Source of the DNA: Lentisphaeria bacterium
GTDB taxonomy: Bacteria; Verrucomicrobiota; Lentisphaeria; Victivallales; UBA1829
DNA length: 7,658 nt
Reading direction: 5' to 3'
Assembly: GCA_017540385.1 (NCBI GenBank)
Contig: JAFYBD010000259.1
Span: forward strand, 1-7,658
Made by a program: the position numbers and the translations under genes. Positions 1-6,336 of the stretch are shown piece after piece. The notes under the pieces are model-generated. The model was given only the letters and a program-made list of their open reading frames with translations. It searched no databases and was not told where the DNA came from. The stretch's first letter is position 1. Each line of letters begins with the position of its first letter.

Positions 1-28
1 CCAGGATGAGGTGGATCGGCAGGTTCAT
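1..28 (-). CDS. Putative 5' end of a divergent gene, product unknown (partial)
   Basis: On the minus strand an ATG at 28-26 opens a frame that runs off the left edge and reads MNLPIHLIL. A good Shine-Dalgarno (AAAGGA, the complement of 36-41) lies 7 nt upstream of it. A TTGATT-N16-TATTGT promoter candidate lies further upstream, at 104-77. A well-spaced SD plus promoter upstream of an open frame is the whole case: nine codons cannot identify a product. Its position, divergent from a glycosidase gene and a sugar operon, is one where regulators or transporters are often found, but nothing visible decides between these. It could also be a chance ATG. Confidence 0.4.
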
Positions 29-76
29 GCTGAATTCCTTTCTGGTGAAAATGTGGGGGTTGGGAGTCGTACCAAT

Positions 77-104
77 ACAATATCACGCCGCGGCGAAAAA
101 TCAA
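77..104 (-). promoter_or_regulatory. Candidate promoter for the divergent left-edge gene
   Basis: Read on the minus strand: TTGATT (complement of 99-104, 4/6 match to the -35 consensus), a 16-bp spacer, then TATTGT (complement of 77-82, 4/6 match to the -10). Transcription would start near 70 and give a leader of about 40 nt ahead of the ATG at 28. Each box is weak alone. Spacing and position support it modestly. Confidence 0.3.
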
Positions 105-181
105 GCCGGAATCGTTTCCCCGTACTCCGGGACTGGCCGACGAAGTCAGGCAAAAAACAGCTCGGATCCATTTTTCAAGGG

Positions 182-209
182 ACAGTAAAAACATGCGTTT
201 TTTTACTGT
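182..209. repeat. 28-bp inverted repeat, candidate operator
   Basis: ACAGTAAAAA (182-191) and TTTTTACTGT (200-209) are perfect 10-bp inverted arms around an 8-nt centre. The repeat sits about 100 bp upstream of the candidate -35 of the glycosidase gene, between two probably divergent genes. It resembles a dimeric regulator's binding site more than a terminator: the stem is A/T-rich and the T run lies inside the right arm, not after a GC stem. Which protein binds it cannot be told from the sequence. Confidence 0.5.
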
Positions 210-308
210 ACCTTGCAGACAAGTGCCGGATTGCTTTTTCAGGGGCTTTTGTCTTGCTTCCGAACGGGTGTTCTCTGCGTTTTTTTCCGCCTTTTTACGG
301 CGCGGCGT

Positions 309-336
309 TTGTATTTTTGTTCTCCGAGGCTATAGT
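309..336 (+). promoter_or_regulatory. Candidate sigma70-type promoter of the GH30 gene
   Basis: TTGTAT (309-314, 3/6 to the -35 consensus), a 16-bp spacer and TATAGT (331-336, 5/6 to the -10). A start near 343 would leave a leader of about 43 nt before the ATG at 386. The -35 resembles the TTGTTT of the promoter before the L-galactose operon, and the leader lengths are alike, which adds some support. Confidence 0.5.
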
Positions 337-385
337 ATCTCAAAAACGATCAACATCCGTCCCAACCCCCCCCAAGGAGCGCCCC

Positions 386-1957
386 ATGAAATTCTCCGCC
401 GTACGCTGTCTTCTCCTCGCACTCACCGCCCTTTCCTGCCAGTTTCTCAGCGCGCAATCCCCCTCGTCCCGAATCGTGAAGCTCGACCCGGCGAAGGGCT
501 CGCCGTTCAACGGCGGCGTATTCGAGGGCTGGGGCACCTCGCTGTGCTGGTGGGCGAACCGCGTCGGCTACAGCGACAAGCTCACGGACGCGTCGGTCGA
601 CGCGTTCTTCGACGTGAAAAAAGGGCTCGGGCTGAACATCGCCCGGTACAACATCGGCGGCGGCGACGATCCCCGGCACAACCACATCACGCGTTCGGAC
701 TCGAATATGCCCGGATTCGCCCAGCCGTTCCTCTCCGACAAAGGCGAGATCTGCGTCGACGACGACGGGATCGCGATCTGGCGCTATGACTGGGACCGCG
801 ACAAAAACCAGATGAACGTCCTCACGAAGATCCTCGCGCGCAACCCCGACGCGATCGTCGAGGCGTTCTCGAACTCCCCGCCGTACTTCATGACCTGGAG
901 CGGGTGTTCCAGCGGCGGCTCCGGGGCGCACAGGGACAACAACCTGAAGCCCGAGTACGTCGAGCCGTTCGCGGAGTTCCTCGCGGACGTCGTGAAGCAT
1001 TTCCGCAAAGACCTGCACATCGAGCTGAACAGCATCGAGGCCTTCAACGAGCCGTCGTCCGGGTTCTGGGGCGCGAACAGCAACAAGCAGGAGGGCTGCG
1101 ACCTGAAGGACAACAAGCTCAAGAGCGAGATCATCATCGCCCTCGACAAGGCGCTCCGGCGCAACGGCGTCCGCGACGGCATCAACATCGCCGCAACCGA
1201 CGAGACCTCCATGGACCTCGCCATCGACGTGTACAAGGCGCTCTCGCCCGAGGCGAAAAAGGCCGTCGACCGCATCAACACGCATACGTACAGCGGCGGC
1301 AGGCGCGCCGAAATGATGAAACTCGCCGACTCCGAGAAAAAACAGTTCTGGATGAGCGAGGTCGACGGCAACGCAAACATCGGCGGCCAGGCCGCGGGCG
1401 ACATGGCCAGCCCGCTGTGGCTCGCCGAACGCATCATCACGGACATGAACGGCATGATGCCCTCCGCCTGGGTCATCTGGCAGGTCATCGACCGCCATCA
1501 TTCGGACTTCAACGCCGCCGAACGCGCCAACACCTCCCTCGCCGGAGGCTACTGGGGTCTCGGCATCGCCGACCATTTCACGGAGAAACTCCTCCTCGGG
1601 AAACGCTACTATGCGTTCGGCCAGTTCACGCGTTACATCCGCCCCGGCGACCGCATCATCGCATCCTCGCGCAACACCCTCGCGGCCTGGAACCGCGAAT
1701 CCGGCCGGATCGTGATCGTGGCGATCAACACCTCCGGCGAGGAACGCTCGCTCGTATTCGACCTCTCGGAATTCAAAAACATCCCGGCGGACTCCGCCAA
1801 GGTCATCCGCACCAGCGGTCCGGTGAACGCCGGTGAAAACTGGAACGAGGACATCCCGGCCGTTCTTATCCTGCGGGACAAACACAGTCCGGACAAATTC
1901 CTCGAAGTGAGCCTGGCCCCGTACTCCATCACGACGTACGTGATCGAGAAACCCTGA
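386..1957 (+). CDS. Secreted GH30 family glycoside hydrolase, probable endo-beta-1,6-galactanase
   Basis: This is a 523-residue exported glycosidase expected to cut beta-linked galactan by a retaining mechanism. The start at 386 is chosen for AAGGAG (374-379) six bases upstream and for the signal peptide it opens: K2/R7, a hydrophobic core at 8-21, and a likely cut near A23. C18 gives a weak lipobox alternative. A (beta/alpha)8 barrel spans roughly 45-400 and a C-terminal beta-sandwich about 410-520, as in GH30. Visible motifs are GWGTSLCWWA (48-57), NSPPYFMT (163-170), EAFNEP with acid/base E222, FWMSEVDG with nucleophile E325, and SAWVIWQ (360-366). The GWGTSLCWWA and serine/glycine-rich loop after SPPYFMT are most like the subfamily with endo-beta-1,6-galactanases, so family is secure but exact linkage is inferred. 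It stands 189 bp upstream of the L-galactose operon on the same strand, with its own promoter, and may supply that operon's substrate. Other GH30 activities (beta-1,6-glucanase, xylanase) are less likely. Confidence 0.87.
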   Translation: MKFSAVRCLLLALTALSCQFLSAQSPSSRIVKLDPAKGSPFNGGVFEGWGTSLCWWANRVGYSDKLTDASVDAFFDVKKGLGLNIARYNIGGGDDPRHNHITRSDSNMPGFAQPFLSDKGEICVDDDGIAIWRYDWDRDKNQMNVLTKILARNPDAIVEAFSNSPPYFMTWSGCSSGGSGAHRDNNLKPEYVEPFAEFLADVVKHFRKDLHIELNSIEAFNEPSSGFWGANSNKQEGCDLKDNKLKSEIIIALDKALRRNGVRDGINIAATDETSMDLAIDVYKALSPEAKKAVDRINTHTYSGGRRAEMMKLADSEKKQFWMSEVDGNANIGGQAAGDMASPLWLAERIITDMNGMMPSAWVIWQVIDRHHSDFNAAERANTSLAGGYWGLGIADHFTEKLLLGKRYYAFGQFTRYIRPGDRIIASSRNTLAAWNRESGRIVIVAINTSGEERSLVFDLSEFKNIPADSAKVIRTSGPVNAGENWNEDIPAVLILRDKHSPDKFLEVSLAPYSITTYVIEKP

Positions 1958-2031
1958 CGCGCTTTCATCCGCCCGTCCGAATCTCCTTTGTCCCGTTCGC
2001 GCGGGCGCACGCTGCGTGAGCTAACGTGCAT

Positions 2032-2052
2032 TTCGCGTTAAGTTCGCGTTAA
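2032..2052 (+). repeat. Two direct TTCGCGTTAA boxes, candidate activator site
   Basis: TTCGCGTTAA occurs at 2032-2041 and again at 2043-2052, an 11-bp period that puts both copies on the same DNA face. They end 14 bp upstream of the candidate -35 of the L-galactose operon, a usual place for an activator. The first copy also forms an inverted repeat, TAACG (2022-2026) with CGTTA (2036-2040). No regulator gene is in the window, so the binding protein is unknown. Confidence 0.45.
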
Positions 2053-2109
2053 AACTTCACTTCAGTTTGTTTTTTGTCGTTTGGGCATCTATAATAACTT
2101 GCGAAAGTT
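2053..2109 (+). promoter_or_regulatory. Promoter of the L-galactose operon with flanking palindromes
   Basis: TTGTTT (2067-2072), a 17-bp spacer and a perfect TATAAT (2090-2095) predict a start near 2102, about 45 nt before the first gene. Two imperfect palindromes bracket the core: AACT-N7-AGTT (2053-2067), touching the -35, and AACTT-N4-AAGTT (2096-2109), over the expected start site. Their centres are about 42 bp apart, close to four helical turns. Palindromes at the start site typically bind repressors, so substrate-induced release is plausible. That is inference. Confidence 0.6.
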
Positions 2110-2146
2110 GATTCTATCCGCACCACCCGCGAACCCCTGACGACCT

Positions 2147-3142
2147 ATGACATCCTGCCTGACCAGGGACGGGGTCGAGATCACGCCGGTCATTTTCGGG
2201 ACCAGCTGCCTCGGCAATCTCTACCGCGTCCTGCCGTACGAAACAAAACTGGAACTCGCGAAAGCCTGGTTCCGGACTTCGCCGAAGCCCACGATCGACT
2301 CCGCCGGCAAATACGGCGCCGGACTCGCGCTTGAGACGATCGGCAGGGTCCTCCGCGACCTCGACGTCCCCGCCGACGGTCTCACGGTCAGCGTCAAGCT
2401 CGGCTGGCGCAGGAAACCGCTCACGACCCCGGAACCGACCTTCGAGCCGGGCGTGTGGGCCGGACTCGATCACGACGCCGGGCAGGACATCTCCTACGAC
2501 GGCATCCTCCGCTGCTACGAGGAAGCCGTCGAACTCCTCGGCGGCCGCACGATCGACCTCGTTTCCGTCCACGACCCGGACGAATTCCTCGCTGGCGGCG
2601 GCACGGTGGAGGACATCCTCGGCGCTTACAAGGCGCTCTTCGAACTCAAATCCAAAGGCCTCGTCCGGGGCGTCGGGATCGGCGCCAAGGACTGGCGCGT
2701 CATCCGCGGCCTCTACCCCGACATCCCGTTCGACTGGGTGATGTTCGCCTGCGCCCCGACCATCCTGCGCCATCCGCGCGACCTCCGCGAACTCCTGAAG
2801 AGACTCCGCGACGACCGCGTCGGCGTGATCGACTCCGCGCTGTTCAACGGCGGCTTCCTCACCGGCGGATCCATGCTGGATTACCGTCCGGCCGACCCGG
2901 TCCGCGACGCCGAGGTTTTCCGGATGCGCGAAGACTACCTCGCAGTCTGCCGCGAATTCTCCATCGACCCGGCCGCGGCGGCCGTCGAATACGGTTTCCG
3001 CCAGCCCGGCGTGGTCGCCGTCTCCCTGAACACCTCCGACCCCGCGCGCATCGCCGTGAACGCCGCCTATGCGCAGCACCGCTCCCCGGAAGCGTTCTGG
3101 GCCGAGCTCATCCGCAGAAAGGTCCTCGAAGATGAAAATTGA
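2147..3142 (+). CDS. Aldo/keto reductase, probable L-galactose 1-dehydrogenase
   Basis: A 331-residue cytoplasmic aldo/keto reductase expected to oxidise L-galactose to L-galactono-1,5-lactone with NAD(P)+, the first step of the operon's pathway. The AKR catalytic tetrad is visible: D51 (in TIDSAGKYG), Y56, K84 (SVKLGW) and H142 (SVHDP). The C-terminal cofactor loop reads SLNTSDPARI instead of the usual GxRS-type phosphate clamp, which would suit NAD+; this is inference. ATG 2147 is the first usable start because an in-frame TGA lies at 2138-2140. No clear Shine-Dalgarno precedes it, unlike every other gene here. The reading frame overlaps the lactonase start by 11 bp. Relatives oxidise L-fucose, L-galactose or D-arabinose. 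L-galactose is preferred because the operon carries tagaturonate and altronate enzymes and no fuconate dehydratase. Confidence 0.85.
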   Translation: MTSCLTRDGVEITPVIFGTSCLGNLYRVLPYETKLELAKAWFRTSPKPTIDSAGKYGAGLALETIGRVLRDLDVPADGLTVSVKLGWRRKPLTTPEPTFEPGVWAGLDHDAGQDISYDGILRCYEEAVELLGGRTIDLVSVHDPDEFLAGGGTVEDILGAYKALFELKSKGLVRGVGIGAKDWRVIRGLYPDIPFDWVMFACAPTILRHPRDLRELLKRLRDDRVGVIDSALFNGGFLTGGSMLDYRPADPVRDAEVFRMREDYLAVCREFSIDPAAAAVEYGFRQPGVVAVSLNTSDPARIAVNAAYAQHRSPEAFWAELIRRKVLEDEN

Positions 3143-3965
3143 CGCGCACCATCATTTCTGGCACTACAACACCCGCGACTACGGCTGGATCTCAGACGAC
3201 ATGGCCGTCCTGCGGCGCGATTTCCTGCCCGCCGACCTGAAACCCGAGCTCGAGAAAGCCGGGATCGACCGCGTGGTCTCCGTCCAGGCGCGCCAGTGCG
3301 TCGAGGAGACCGTATGGCTGCTCTCGCTCGCGGAACAGAACGATTTCATCGCGGGCGTGGTCGGCTGGCTCCCGATCGCCTCGCCGGAGTTCCCCGCGCT
3401 GCTCGAACGCTTCGCCGCGAATCCGAAACTCCGCGCGCTCCGTCACGTGGTGCAGGACGAGCCGGACGACCGGTTCATCCTCGGCGACGACTTCAACCGC
3501 GGAGTCGACCGCATCCTCGCGACCGGCCTCGTCTACGACATCCTGATCTTCGAACGCCACCTGCCGTACGCCATCGAGTTCGTGCGGCGTCATTCGCCGG
3601 AGCAAATCTTCGTGCTCGACCACATCGCCAAGCCGAAGATCGCCGCGGGCGAACTCCAGCCCTGGGCGGACAATCTCCGCAAACTCGCGGCGTTCCCGAA
3701 CGTCTTCTGCAAGCTCTCCGGGCTCGTCACCGAAGCCGACATTCACAGCTGGACCCCGCAGCAGCTCCGTCCCTATATGGAGACCGTGCTCGAGGCGTTC
3801 GGACCCGAACGCGTGATGTTCGGCTCCGACTGGCCGGTCTGCACGTGCGCCACGACGTATTCGCAGTGGCGCGGAGTCGTCGGCGACTTCATCGCGTCCC
3901 TCGGCGAACACGAACAAGCTCAAATCATGGGCGGCAACGCCCTCAAAGCATATTTCGGAGGTTAA
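3132..3965 (+). CDS. COG3618 amidohydrolase, probable L-galactono-1,5-lactonase
   Basis: A 277-residue TIM-barrel amidohydrolase of the fuconolactonase-like COG3618 group. It should open the sugar lactone made by the preceding dehydrogenase to L-galactonate. Marks of the family are the N-terminal DAHHHFW with H6 and H8, LRHVVQ (103-108), LDHIAKP with D163/H164, CKLSGL (193-198) and FGSDWPVC with catalytic D233. The start is ATG 3132, inside the end of the upstream gene, because the protein then begins directly at the conserved MKIDAHHHFW strand. AGAAAGG (3116-3122) lies nine bases upstream. A longer in-frame start at 3069 would add 21 non-conserved residues and is rejected. The 11-bp overlap suggests coupled translation. 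An L-fuconolactonase or L-rhamnonolactonase is the main alternative; the neighbours favour L-galactonolactone. Confidence 0.87.
   Translation: MKIDAHHHFWHYNTRDYGWISDDMAVLRRDFLPADLKPELEKAGIDRVVSVQARQCVEETVWLLSLAEQNDFIAGVVGWLPIASPEFPALLERFAANPKLRALRHVVQDEPDDRFILGDDFNRGVDRILATGLVYDILIFERHLPYAIEFVRRHSPEQIFVLDHIAKPKIAAGELQPWADNLRKLAAFPNVFCKLSGLVTEADIHSWTPQQLRPYMETVLEAFGPERVMFGSDWPVCTCATTYSQWRGVVGDFIASLGEHEQAQIMGGNALKAYFGG
3957..3962 (+). promoter_or_regulatory. Ribosome binding site of the L-galactonate dehydrogenase gene
   Basis: GGAGGT lies 10 bases before ATG 3973 and overlaps the last codons of the lactonase gene. It is the strongest Shine-Dalgarno in the operon and fixes the start, since the 7-base gap between stop 3965 and this ATG leaves no better choice. 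Confidence 0.65.
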
Positions 3966-3972
3966 TCTCATC

Positions 3973-4995
3973 ATGCGCGCATTTTCCATCACCGCTCCGT
4001 TCGAAACCGCGTTCCGCGACGTCCCGGAACCCGAACTCGCTCCCGGCTGCGTCCTGCTCGCCGTCAAACACGTCGGGCTCTGCGGCAGCGACCTCAATAC
4101 GTTCCGCGGCAAGAATCCGCTCATCACGCTCCCGCGCATCCCCGGGCACGAGATCAGCGCGGTCATCGCGGACAAGGCGAAAGACGTGCCGGACTGCTGG
4201 CGCGTCGGGCAGAAAGTGACCGTGTCGCCGTACACGAACTGCGGCACCTGCCCCAGCTGCTTCGCCGGACGGCCGAACTGCTGCCAGTTCAACCAGACCC
4301 TCGGCGTCCAGCGCGACGGCGCGCTCACCAAATACATCGCAGTGCCCTGGACCAAGCTCTTCGACGCCGACGCGATGAAACAGGAGGAGATCGCGCTCAT
4401 CGAGCCCCTCACCGTCGGCGGACACGCTTCTGACCGTTCCGGGGCCACCGAGGACTCCGTCGCGGCCGTCATCGGCTGCGGAGCCGTCGGTCTCGGCGCG
4501 GTGCTCGGACTCGCGCGCAAAGGCGTGCGGAAGATGATCGCGATCGACGTCGACCCCGAGAAGCTCGCGCTCGCGAAAGAATTCGGCGCGACCGACGTGA
4601 TCGACTCTTCGAAGACCGACCTCCACGAAGCCCTCGCCGACCTCACCGCCGGACGCGGTCCCAACGTCGTGATCGAGGCCGTCGGACTCCCGCAGACCTT
4701 CCGCGCCGCCGTCGACGAAGTCGCGTTCGCCGGCTGCGTGACCTACATCGGCTACGCCAAGGCCCCGGTCGAATACGAGACCAAGCTCTTCGTCCAAAAG
4801 GAACTCGACATCCGCGGCTCGCGCAACGCCCTCCCCGGCAACTTCCGCCGCGTGATCGACTTCGCCGCCCGCGGACTCTTCCCGATCTCGAAGATGATCT
4901 CGCGCGTTTATCCGTTCGACGAAGCCGGCAAAGCCCTTCAGGACTGGCACGAATCCCCCGCGAAAGTCTGCCGTTACCTCATTTCCCTCGACTGA
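3973..4995 (+). CDS. lgoD: Zinc-dependent alcohol dehydrogenase, probable L-galactonate 5-dehydrogenase
   Basis: A 340-residue medium-chain, zinc-dependent dehydrogenase expected to oxidise L-galactonate at C5 to D-tagaturonate. Catalytic zinc ligands are C37 (GLCGSD), H59-E60 (PGHE) and probably E144 (LIEP). The structural zinc lobe is complete: C90, C93, C96 and C104 in NCGTCPSCFAGRPNCC. The Rossmann turn GCGAVG (168-173) is followed by the acidic D192 in AIDVD, which favours NAD+ over NADP+. The zinc lobe, the stretch after it (LGVQRDG) and the late GSRNALP motif closely recall E. coli LgoD (YjjN) from memory, better than generic sorbitol or threonine dehydrogenases. It sits between lactonase and tagaturonate reductase, exactly where this reaction belongs. 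L-fuconate or L-gulonate oxidation is a possible side activity. The exact substrate is inferred from context. Confidence 0.85.
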   Translation: MRAFSITAPFETAFRDVPEPELAPGCVLLAVKHVGLCGSDLNTFRGKNPLITLPRIPGHEISAVIADKAKDVPDCWRVGQKVTVSPYTNCGTCPSCFAGRPNCCQFNQTLGVQRDGALTKYIAVPWTKLFDADAMKQEEIALIEPLTVGGHASDRSGATEDSVAAVIGCGAVGLGAVLGLARKGVRKMIAIDVDPEKLALAKEFGATDVIDSSKTDLHEALADLTAGRGPNVVIEAVGLPQTFRAAVDEVAFAGCVTYIGYAKAPVEYETKLFVQKELDIRGSRNALPGNFRRVIDFAARGLFPISKMISRVYPFDEAGKALQDWHESPAKVCRYLISLD

Positions 4996-5028
4996 TCCCA
5001 TCCCCGCACGTTATCACAGGAGTCCTCC

Positions 5029-6336
5029 ATGAAACAGCTTGTCCGTGAAACACCGTTAAACCGCCCCGTCCGCGTCCTCCAGTTCGGCGAGGGCAACTTC
5101 CTCCGCGCATTCGTGGACTGGATGATCGACCGCATGAACAAGGCGGGCGTGTTCGACTCCGCCGTTCAGATCGTGCAGCCGCTGCCGCAGGGCATGAGCG
5201 ACGTCATCAACGCCCAGGGAGGGCTGTATCACGTGATCCTCCGCGGCGTGAAGGACGGCCAGGTCGTCGAGAACATCGAACAGATCGACTGCGTGAAGGG
5301 CTGCCTGAACCCGTCGACCGAATGGGACAAAGTCGTCGAAGCCGCGCTGAACCCCGACCTCCGGTTCGTCTTCTCGAACACCACCGAGGCCGGCATCGAA
5401 TACCGCCCCGACGCCGACACGTTCCCCTCGAAGATCGCGAAGCTCGTCACCGCCCGCGCGAAAGCCGGTCTCGGCGGACTCGTCTTCATCCCCTGCGAGC
5501 TCATCGAGCGCAACGGCGAGAAGCTCCGCGAGTGCGTGCTGAAATACCTCGACGATCCGCAGGTCATCGATTACGTCGAAAACAAGTGCATCTTCTGCAG
5601 CACGCTCGTCGACCGCATCGTGGCCGGGTATCCGCGCACGGACGCCGCGAAGTATTGCGAAAAACTCGGCGTCGAGGACAAGCTCCTCGATTGCGGCGAG
5701 CCATTCTTCTTCTTCGTGATCCAGGGGCCGGCCGAGGTCGAACGCGAGCTCCCCGCGAAGGCGGCCGGGCTGAACGTGCTCTTCACCGACGACCAGACCC
5801 CCTACCGCACGCGCAAGGTGCGCTTCCTGAACGGCGCACACACCGCCAGCGTGCTCGGCGCCCACATGGCCGGATTTACGTTCGTGGACGAAATGGTCCG
5901 CGACGAGAAGTTCGGCAAATTCCTGCGCACCGTCCTCTTCGAGGAGGTCATGCCGACCGTGAACCTGCCCGAGGCGGAAAAGCGCGCCTACGCGGAGTCC
6001 GTGCTCGAACGCTTCGCGAATCCCTACGCGCAGCACCGGCTGCTCTCCATCGCGCTGAACTCCGTTTCGAAGTGGAAAGTCCGCGTGCTGCCCACGCTCC
6101 TGGACTACCTCAAGCTCACCGGGAAGCTCCCGGCCTGCCTCACGCAGTCCATGGCCTACCTCATCGACTTCTACCGCTCCTGCGAGATCAACGACGCGCC
6201 CGAGGTCAAGGCGTTCTTCGCCTCGAAGCCCGACGTGCGCACCATCCTCGCGCAGACCGGATTCTGGGGCATGGACCTGAACACCATCCCCGGCTTCACC
6301 GACGCCGTCGAAAGCGGAGTCACGAAGCAGCCATGA
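5029..6336 (+). CDS. uxaB: Tagaturonate reductase (altronate oxidoreductase)
   Basis: A 435-residue long-chain polyol dehydrogenase of the mannitol dehydrogenase superfamily. It reduces D-tagaturonate to D-altronate with NADH. The N-terminal nucleotide fold starts at LQFGEGNFLRAF (17-28). SNTTEAGI (116-123), FIPCELIERNG (153-163), FCSTLVDRIV (189-198) and FVIQGP (229-234) follow, then the catalytic K-N-H set K263, N268 and H271 in RKVRFLNGAHT. All of these line up with E. coli UxaB as I recall it, and the GEGNFLRAFVDW start separates it from fructuronate reductase and mannitol dehydrogenases. It is about 50 residues shorter than the E. coli protein, mostly toward the C-terminus and in small loops. 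CAGGAG (5017-5022) lies six bases before the ATG, and 33 bp separate it from the previous gene. Its stop overlaps the uxaA start. Confidence 0.93.
   Translation: MKQLVRETPLNRPVRVLQFGEGNFLRAFVDWMIDRMNKAGVFDSAVQIVQPLPQGMSDVINAQGGLYHVILRGVKDGQVVENIEQIDCVKGCLNPSTEWDKVVEAALNPDLRFVFSNTTEAGIEYRPDADTFPSKIAKLVTARAKAGLGGLVFIPCELIERNGEKLRECVLKYLDDPQVIDYVENKCIFCSTLVDRIVAGYPRTDAAKYCEKLGVEDKLLDCGEPFFFFVIQGPAEVERELPAKAAGLNVLFTDDQTPYRTRKVRFLNGAHTASVLGAHMAGFTFVDEMVRDEKFGKFLRTVLFEEVMPTVNLPEAEKRAYAESVLERFANPYAQHRLLSIALNSVSKWKVRVLPTLLDYLKLTGKLPACLTQSMAYLIDFYRSCEINDAPEVKAFFASKPDVRTILAQTGFWGMDLNTIPGFTDAVESGVTKQP

Larger units (their letters stand above)
29..385. other. Intergenic regulatory region upstream of the GH30 gene
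   Basis: This 357-base stretch has no convincing gene of its own. It is visibly richer in A/T runs than the flanking coding DNA. It holds a possible minus-strand promoter (77-104), a 10-bp GC palindrome CGCCGCGGCG (86-95) inside that promoter's spacer, a long AT-rich inverted repeat (182-209), a plus-strand promoter candidate (309-336), and an 8-nt C run (366-373) just before the Shine-Dalgarno of the glycosidase gene. Frames that cross the region upstream of 386 show no protein-like composition. Confidence 0.6.

Noticed and set aside
366..373. Run of eight C bases before the GH30 Shine-Dalgarno, as a phase-variation tract
   Set aside because: It lies between promoter and SD, so slippage would change neither the reading frame nor SD-to-start spacing or promoter spacing; the tract is also short.
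11..385. N-terminal extension of the GH30 frame upstream of 386
   Set aside because: It would put 125 low-complexity, non-conserved residues ahead of a clear signal peptide, while ATG 386 has AAGGAG at six bases and a promoter just upstream.
350..1885. Long minus-strand open frame opposite the GH30 gene
   Set aside because: Its composition (V, D, R, E, G and A rich) is typical of an antisense shadow of GC-rich coding DNA; the plus strand has full catalytic motifs.
1992..2018. Small hairpins CCCG-N6-CGGG and CACG-N3-CGTG after the GH30 gene, as a terminator
   Set aside because: Stems are only four base pairs and no T run follows; I see no intrinsic terminator between the GH30 gene and the operon.
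2147..3965. L-fucose catabolism as the role of the first two enzymes
   Set aside because: The families overlap, but no L-fuconate dehydratase or 2-keto-3-deoxy-fuconate dehydrogenase is present, and UxaB/UxaA fit L-galactonate instead; kept only as an alternative.
2114..6036. Further long minus-strand frames opposite the L-galactose operon
   Set aside because: All lie antisense to genes with intact family motifs and show the same skewed composition, with no recognisable domain.
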